Assembly (NCBI GenBank): GCA_028554795.2
Contig: CM068838.1
Span: 130,104,428 to 130,168,427 of the forward strand
Origin: Sinohyriopsis cumingii
Taxonomy: Eukaryota > Mollusca > Bivalvia > Unionida > Unionidae
Length of the DNA stretch: 64,000 nt
Direction: 5' to 3'
Shown in pieces: positions 59,666 to 64,000 of the stretch. The stretch's first letter is position 1. Every line of letters begins with the position of its first letter. Below the pieces are notes generated by a model. That model saw only the letters and a program-made list of their open reading frames with translations, did no database searches and had not been told where the DNA came from. Position numbers and translations under genes: made by a program.

Positions 59666-61581
59666 GTGAAATACAAGCTTTGCACGGTTCGTTGTCAATT
59701 TATTGCATTTATCTTAATCAATCCCTGGCACATGTGATCCCTTGCTGGATCCAGTGTACTTGAAAGGACTGTTATTCGTCATATGATTTGTATTCTTTAT
59801 ATATAAGATTTTAAAGAGTGCGGTTAGAATCCTGTCAGAGCAGAATCTTTCTTATTTTCGATTTAGTTTTAATTAGAGCTGACTGCATAAGAGCTTAAAA
59901 CACCGATAGAATGCACAACTTAAAATCAGTGCATGATTTTGAACTACGTTATTATACAATTCAGTAACGGTGATATATTTCATTGTTTTGATCTGATTAC
60001 TCCGAGCTGAAGCAGCTAATTCGTTAAATTACAGAGCTGTCCTCATTCGCTTACTCAGATTCTTTAAGTTTCTGCTTTTATTCCTTTTCAGTTATCTTCA
60101 TGATGTTCTGCAGCCCTGACTGTGTGTTAATATTGCAGAAATTTTAATGATTATGTCACTCATTGTGTCTCAGATATCGTCCATTATGTTTAGTCGCTTG
60201 ACCGTTTTATTATATTTCATTACGCTTATAGATGTGTCTCTATTCCAGGTCAGACTGTAAGGCGCTATAAACTTTGAGATATTTTTATAGTCTCCATGTC
60301 AGTCTACAAAGCATATATCTCAGTCTGTATTCTTTGTTCAATTGCCTTTGCATGTCTCAATAAAAGGCACTTGACATTAATCGACTACTCGTTCTCTTAC
60401 AGCCTGTTGATTTTTATTGTACTAAATAACCTTAGGAATTTCTGTGAAGAAAAAAAATGAGACAAAATACGTTTTCTCTGTTCTGGACAATTTGATCCTG
60501 TAGTTCTGCTTTTCTTCCCAGCACTTTCATCACCGATTAATATCTATTATTTTATTGTAGACTTGTCCTTTTCTTACATTGATATTGTCTTATATGATTA
60601 ACCTCCGAAACCAAATGTCTATGAGTATTGAAACGTCTTTCTTTTAACACTGGCTATTAACCAAGTAAATTAATTTAGCAGGTTGACATAAATATGATAT
60701 CCGATTATTAATTGCTGCTGAAGACGCTGTTAATTGTATTCCTCTTTATCGTCTCCTTTGTTATTGTTTCAGCGTTCAAAGGAAAACCTAGCCTATCATA
60801 TCCTCTCAGTGACATTGCATCTCTGGTTTATAGTTTTGGTCATATTCTCTGTGATCATTTATGTTTGCTTAAATAAAATCATATATTACTTGCATACCCC
60901 TAAAATATACATTTTTTCTATCTTTACTTATATGCAGATTTTCCTTATGTTAACTGTACCTGCCAGTAATTTCTCGCAATGACCATTACCAAGTAACCTG
61001 CAAAAGGTCAAACTGGCAAAGTCTCTAACAAAGTTTGTTTGTTCGTCTTTGCCGTTCCAATGCCATTTCAATGAATACCATCGTCATTATACGATTAAAG
61101 TAAATGTAGGAAAGTTTAGGTTTTACTTGAAGAAACCGAATAAGCAAATAAAATAGAAGACTCTAGTATTCTTACTAATGAATCATAACACGAGTATACT
61201 TTGTTTACTTTCGTTTCTTTAAATGTGTCCATAATATGTTTTCCTTCATTTCTTCTCTTGTTTGATTTTGGTTTAAAAAGTCAAATGTGTCCAGCCTTCT
61301 TGTTTATTATATATTTAATATTCGAATCTTCATATTTCAGATGTTTCATTATCTTCCATGAAAGGCATTGTAATCGTATTAAATACGTAAATGCCAATTC
61401 GGTTTAAATTGAAGACACGACATTATATAAGCTTGCCAGCAGTATGCCATCTGGAACTCGTGGTTATCACTAGGTTCAGCAATCACGAAGTTATATAAGC
61501 GTACAAAATTAAACTCGCATACAAACTTCCATTTTAGTAAGTTACAAATATAACATTAAATCTCTACAGCTAGATAATGTT

Positions 61582-61654
<73 letters not shown>

Positions 61655-64000
61655 AAGTATACATTAGAACTGAATGTTTTCATGATTTTTAATTAGTTAA
61701 GTTACAGAAACTCAGAAGCTGTGAAATTGAGCCATGAATACAATTCTTGTGATAATATAGTTTAGAACATATGTGGCCAGCATGCGCAGAAGAATATGTC
61801 TACTCAGACATAAAAATGCAGAGGAAGCTGCATGCAGACAAGTGTAGGCAAAAGTCACACTATTTAAGAAATGATTAACTCGTCAGCAAATTTCGAACAT
61901 TTACGAAATATTGTGCCGTATAAGTATGAGTCAAAGTGAATCAGGATATATTCCCTTCTCAATCATTATCTAGACATTTACGATTTTCCATTATGGCGAA
62001 CATTTATATTAATAAATAACAATTGACTTATTTTGACTTTGAATAAATGAAATACAATAGGATCAACAAACAAAGTGTATTTTAAGTGTGCTTTTGTCTT
62101 TTGCTATTGAAGAACGTCTAACGATCGCGTGCTGAGCGTTTAATCGGATTAAGATACGCCTTTCATTTTTTTTAAATCCAGAACGTCCTCTTTTTCTGCT
62201 GGTCTAAGGGGATTGAGGCGTTATCATTTTTCATGCACATATAATGTCCGAAACCAATCTCACGTGTATTTTTCTACTCATCTGGTACTATACGTATTGG
62301 AAAGATATATGGAAAGATATATTCTTGGATACTTCTTTCTGAAAAGTGGATATGCTTATATTTCAAACTTTCTTTTTGTTTAAGTTAATAACGAGGCAGA
62401 CAATTGTATTTAACCATAAAGCTTTAATCTTAATAATTGTACATGTTTTTATATTCTGAAGAAGAATGTTTCCTCTTTCAAAGAAACACATTGTTAAGTG
62501 ATTCTGAAAAACTCCCACATCATCGAAAGAGAAGATAACATGCATTGTACAAAACAGGCTGCTCCTGATATTGATTGATATTTTTGGTCAGCCTCATTTT
62601 CAATCTGGTTTAAAAATACAAAATATCATGCTTCGATAAAAAGCGCGAGGCAATTCACGGCTGAAACCGGCAGTCTAATTTGGCGTTATCTAAATTCCAC
62701 CTAATAGATTTGTCATGGAAATCGATTGTTACAAATTAAATTGCTTCATTATGCCAAACGACATTTGTGTGTTGAAGATGATTACTCTTCTATCAGGAAG
62801 ATGAAACACAAACTATCAAATGAAATCATTCTTTCGCAATGAAATTGTAAAAGAAACGAAACAAAATAAACATATTACTGTGGTATATAACTGTAGCGTG
62901 ATTATTTTCCTCCCTGAAGCAAATACAGATGTATCAGACATTATTGCCTCCGTTGTCATAGAGATGCTTTCGAAGTAAATATGAGCAACAAAACATATAA
63001 TGTAATCCAAAGTAGATACCAAGTCAGTAGCTAATATACGTTTTAGAGTATAAGAGTAGAAAAAACAAACTTGAAATCCAAATAAATTAAAGAAAAAAAA
63101 AGAAAAAACAAATAGCCCAAAACTGGTCACAACGTAAAATAATTTAACTTCTCAAGTTTTAGGGAAGAATAACTATTATAAGTTGTTTACTACAAACTAT
63201 CACTGGTTCTAAATCAGGGCCAGGAACTAGGTCAGCATTAGATACAATATTCATATAAAGTTGTTTGCGTCAAAAATAAATAAAAATCAGCCAGAACTAA
63301 ACTCTATTCCTGTAAATAAAGTTACATTACTAAAGCGTGTAATGGAATTTGAAACAATTTAAAACTAACAAACAAACATTTAATTTAACTCAACTATAAA
63401 TTAAATCAAATACACATAACAAGAGGAAAATATAAGACAACTTTTTACTGTTCAAGCCACTGGAAATTATTATGGAGATATTTTTAATAAATATTAACCA
63501 ATTCTCATTAAGATTTATTAACGCTCTAGCTAATATTAAAATGAACTACAGATGTATAAGATTGTCCAAGACAGTTTTCAATCGCAAGTCATCCTTGAAC
63601 TAAAAAATATCTTTTAGGTCAGATGATTTCGGTTTTAAATAGGGAAATTGTAGAAATGGAAGCGTAAAACTGCTGAAGATATGTCTTTGGTACTTGTTTC
63701 TTATGATGCATTTATATTTGTTCACAAGGACGCCACATAAGAATCGTCCTACCAAGTTATAGGTTTCCAGTGTAAGATTAGCAATTGGTATTTATCCATA
63801 CATACGATATTGATTAACATGATTAATACAAACATTTGATTTCAGCTGAATAAATTCAATGCATTCTTAATTTATGTGCAATTCCCACCTTCTGCTGATT
63901 TTAATAAATGTTTTCGCCAGTTGTACGAAACCGACTTTGCTGAAACTTTCAGCACCAAATGTTGACTGTTGAAATGTTTGAACTACCATTGAGATACTTC
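59666..64000. other. Unique AT-rich sequence, no gene seen
   Basis: 4.3 kb with only short open frames, none with a recognisable motif. It contains an (AT)n microsatellite at 61584-61652. It could include introns or UTRs of a host gene outside the window, but nothing here supports that. Confidence 0.6.
61584..61652. repeat. (AT)n microsatellite
   Basis: About 69 bp of uninterrupted AT. Confidence 0.95.

Noticed and set aside
62816-63130. 104-residue hydrophobic minus-strand frame
   Set aside because: Phe/Leu-rich because the DNA is A-rich on the plus strand; no family resemblance or supporting context.

Overview
This is eukaryotic, intron-poor, AT-rich intergenic DNA, and almost every recognisable feature is a mobile element or the fossil of one. 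I see no cellular protein-coding gene. The repeat mix points to a marine invertebrate, most likely a mollusc: I/Nimb-like non-LTR retrotransposons with RNase H, a tRNA-headed SINE with a Meta-type core, Penelope-like element (PLE) remains, and a Maverick/Polinton (adintovirus-like) element. The species cannot be named from the sequence.

Layout. (1) 1-17370: a tandem array of one I/Nimb-like LINE family. There are three copies (1-3857 cut by the window edge, 4887-10591, 11637-17358) separated by an identical ~1 kb spacer. Copies 2 and 3 have open ORF1 (CCHC gag-like) and ORF2 (AP endonuclease, reverse transcriptase, RNase H). The target-site duplications (TSDs) show that only copy 3 has matching flanks, so copies 1 and 2 look like products of unequal recombination. 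(2) 17498-27515: a decayed LINE copy 4, interrupted by a younger decayed copy 5 (20264-24717); each has its own TSD. (3) 27516-36658: unique sequence, LINE shards, a decayed 3'-truncated copy 6 (30489-33478), a SINE with an 11-bp TSD (33786-34110), and remains of a different LINE whose product ended in a C2H2 finger (34690-36210). (4) 36659-57406: LINE copy 7, dead through frameshifts and stops, with a 15-kb Maverick/adintovirus-like element inserted in its RT region (40810-55788). (5) 57482-59670: a broken PLE with DKG-type N-terminus, RT, GIY-YIG pieces and a hammerhead-like hairpin, invaded by a ~73-bp minisatellite. (6) 59670-64000: no gene seen.

The standout object is the Maverick. It is 14,979 bp with ~235-bp terminal inverted repeats, AG...CT ends and a 7-bp direct repeat (6-bp reading possible). 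Its left half carries a packaging ATPase, a zinc ribbon plus parvovirus-type phospholipase A2, a retrovirus-type integrase, a large polymerase-B-like/SF1-helicase fusion protein, a Cys-rich protein, a NUMOD/HNH endonuclease and a small helical protein. Its right half is a leftward virion block: penton-like protein, two-TM protein, coiled-coil fibre, adenain-like protease, small basic proteins with protease-type cleavage motifs, double-jelly-roll-type major capsid protein and a large Polinton-style protein of unknown role. Together these would supply replication, integration, packaging, capsid assembly and maturation. Most frames are open, so the copy is young. Three probable frame breaks sit at or beside homopolymers.

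Calls rest on motif reading only; no alignment or database search was run.
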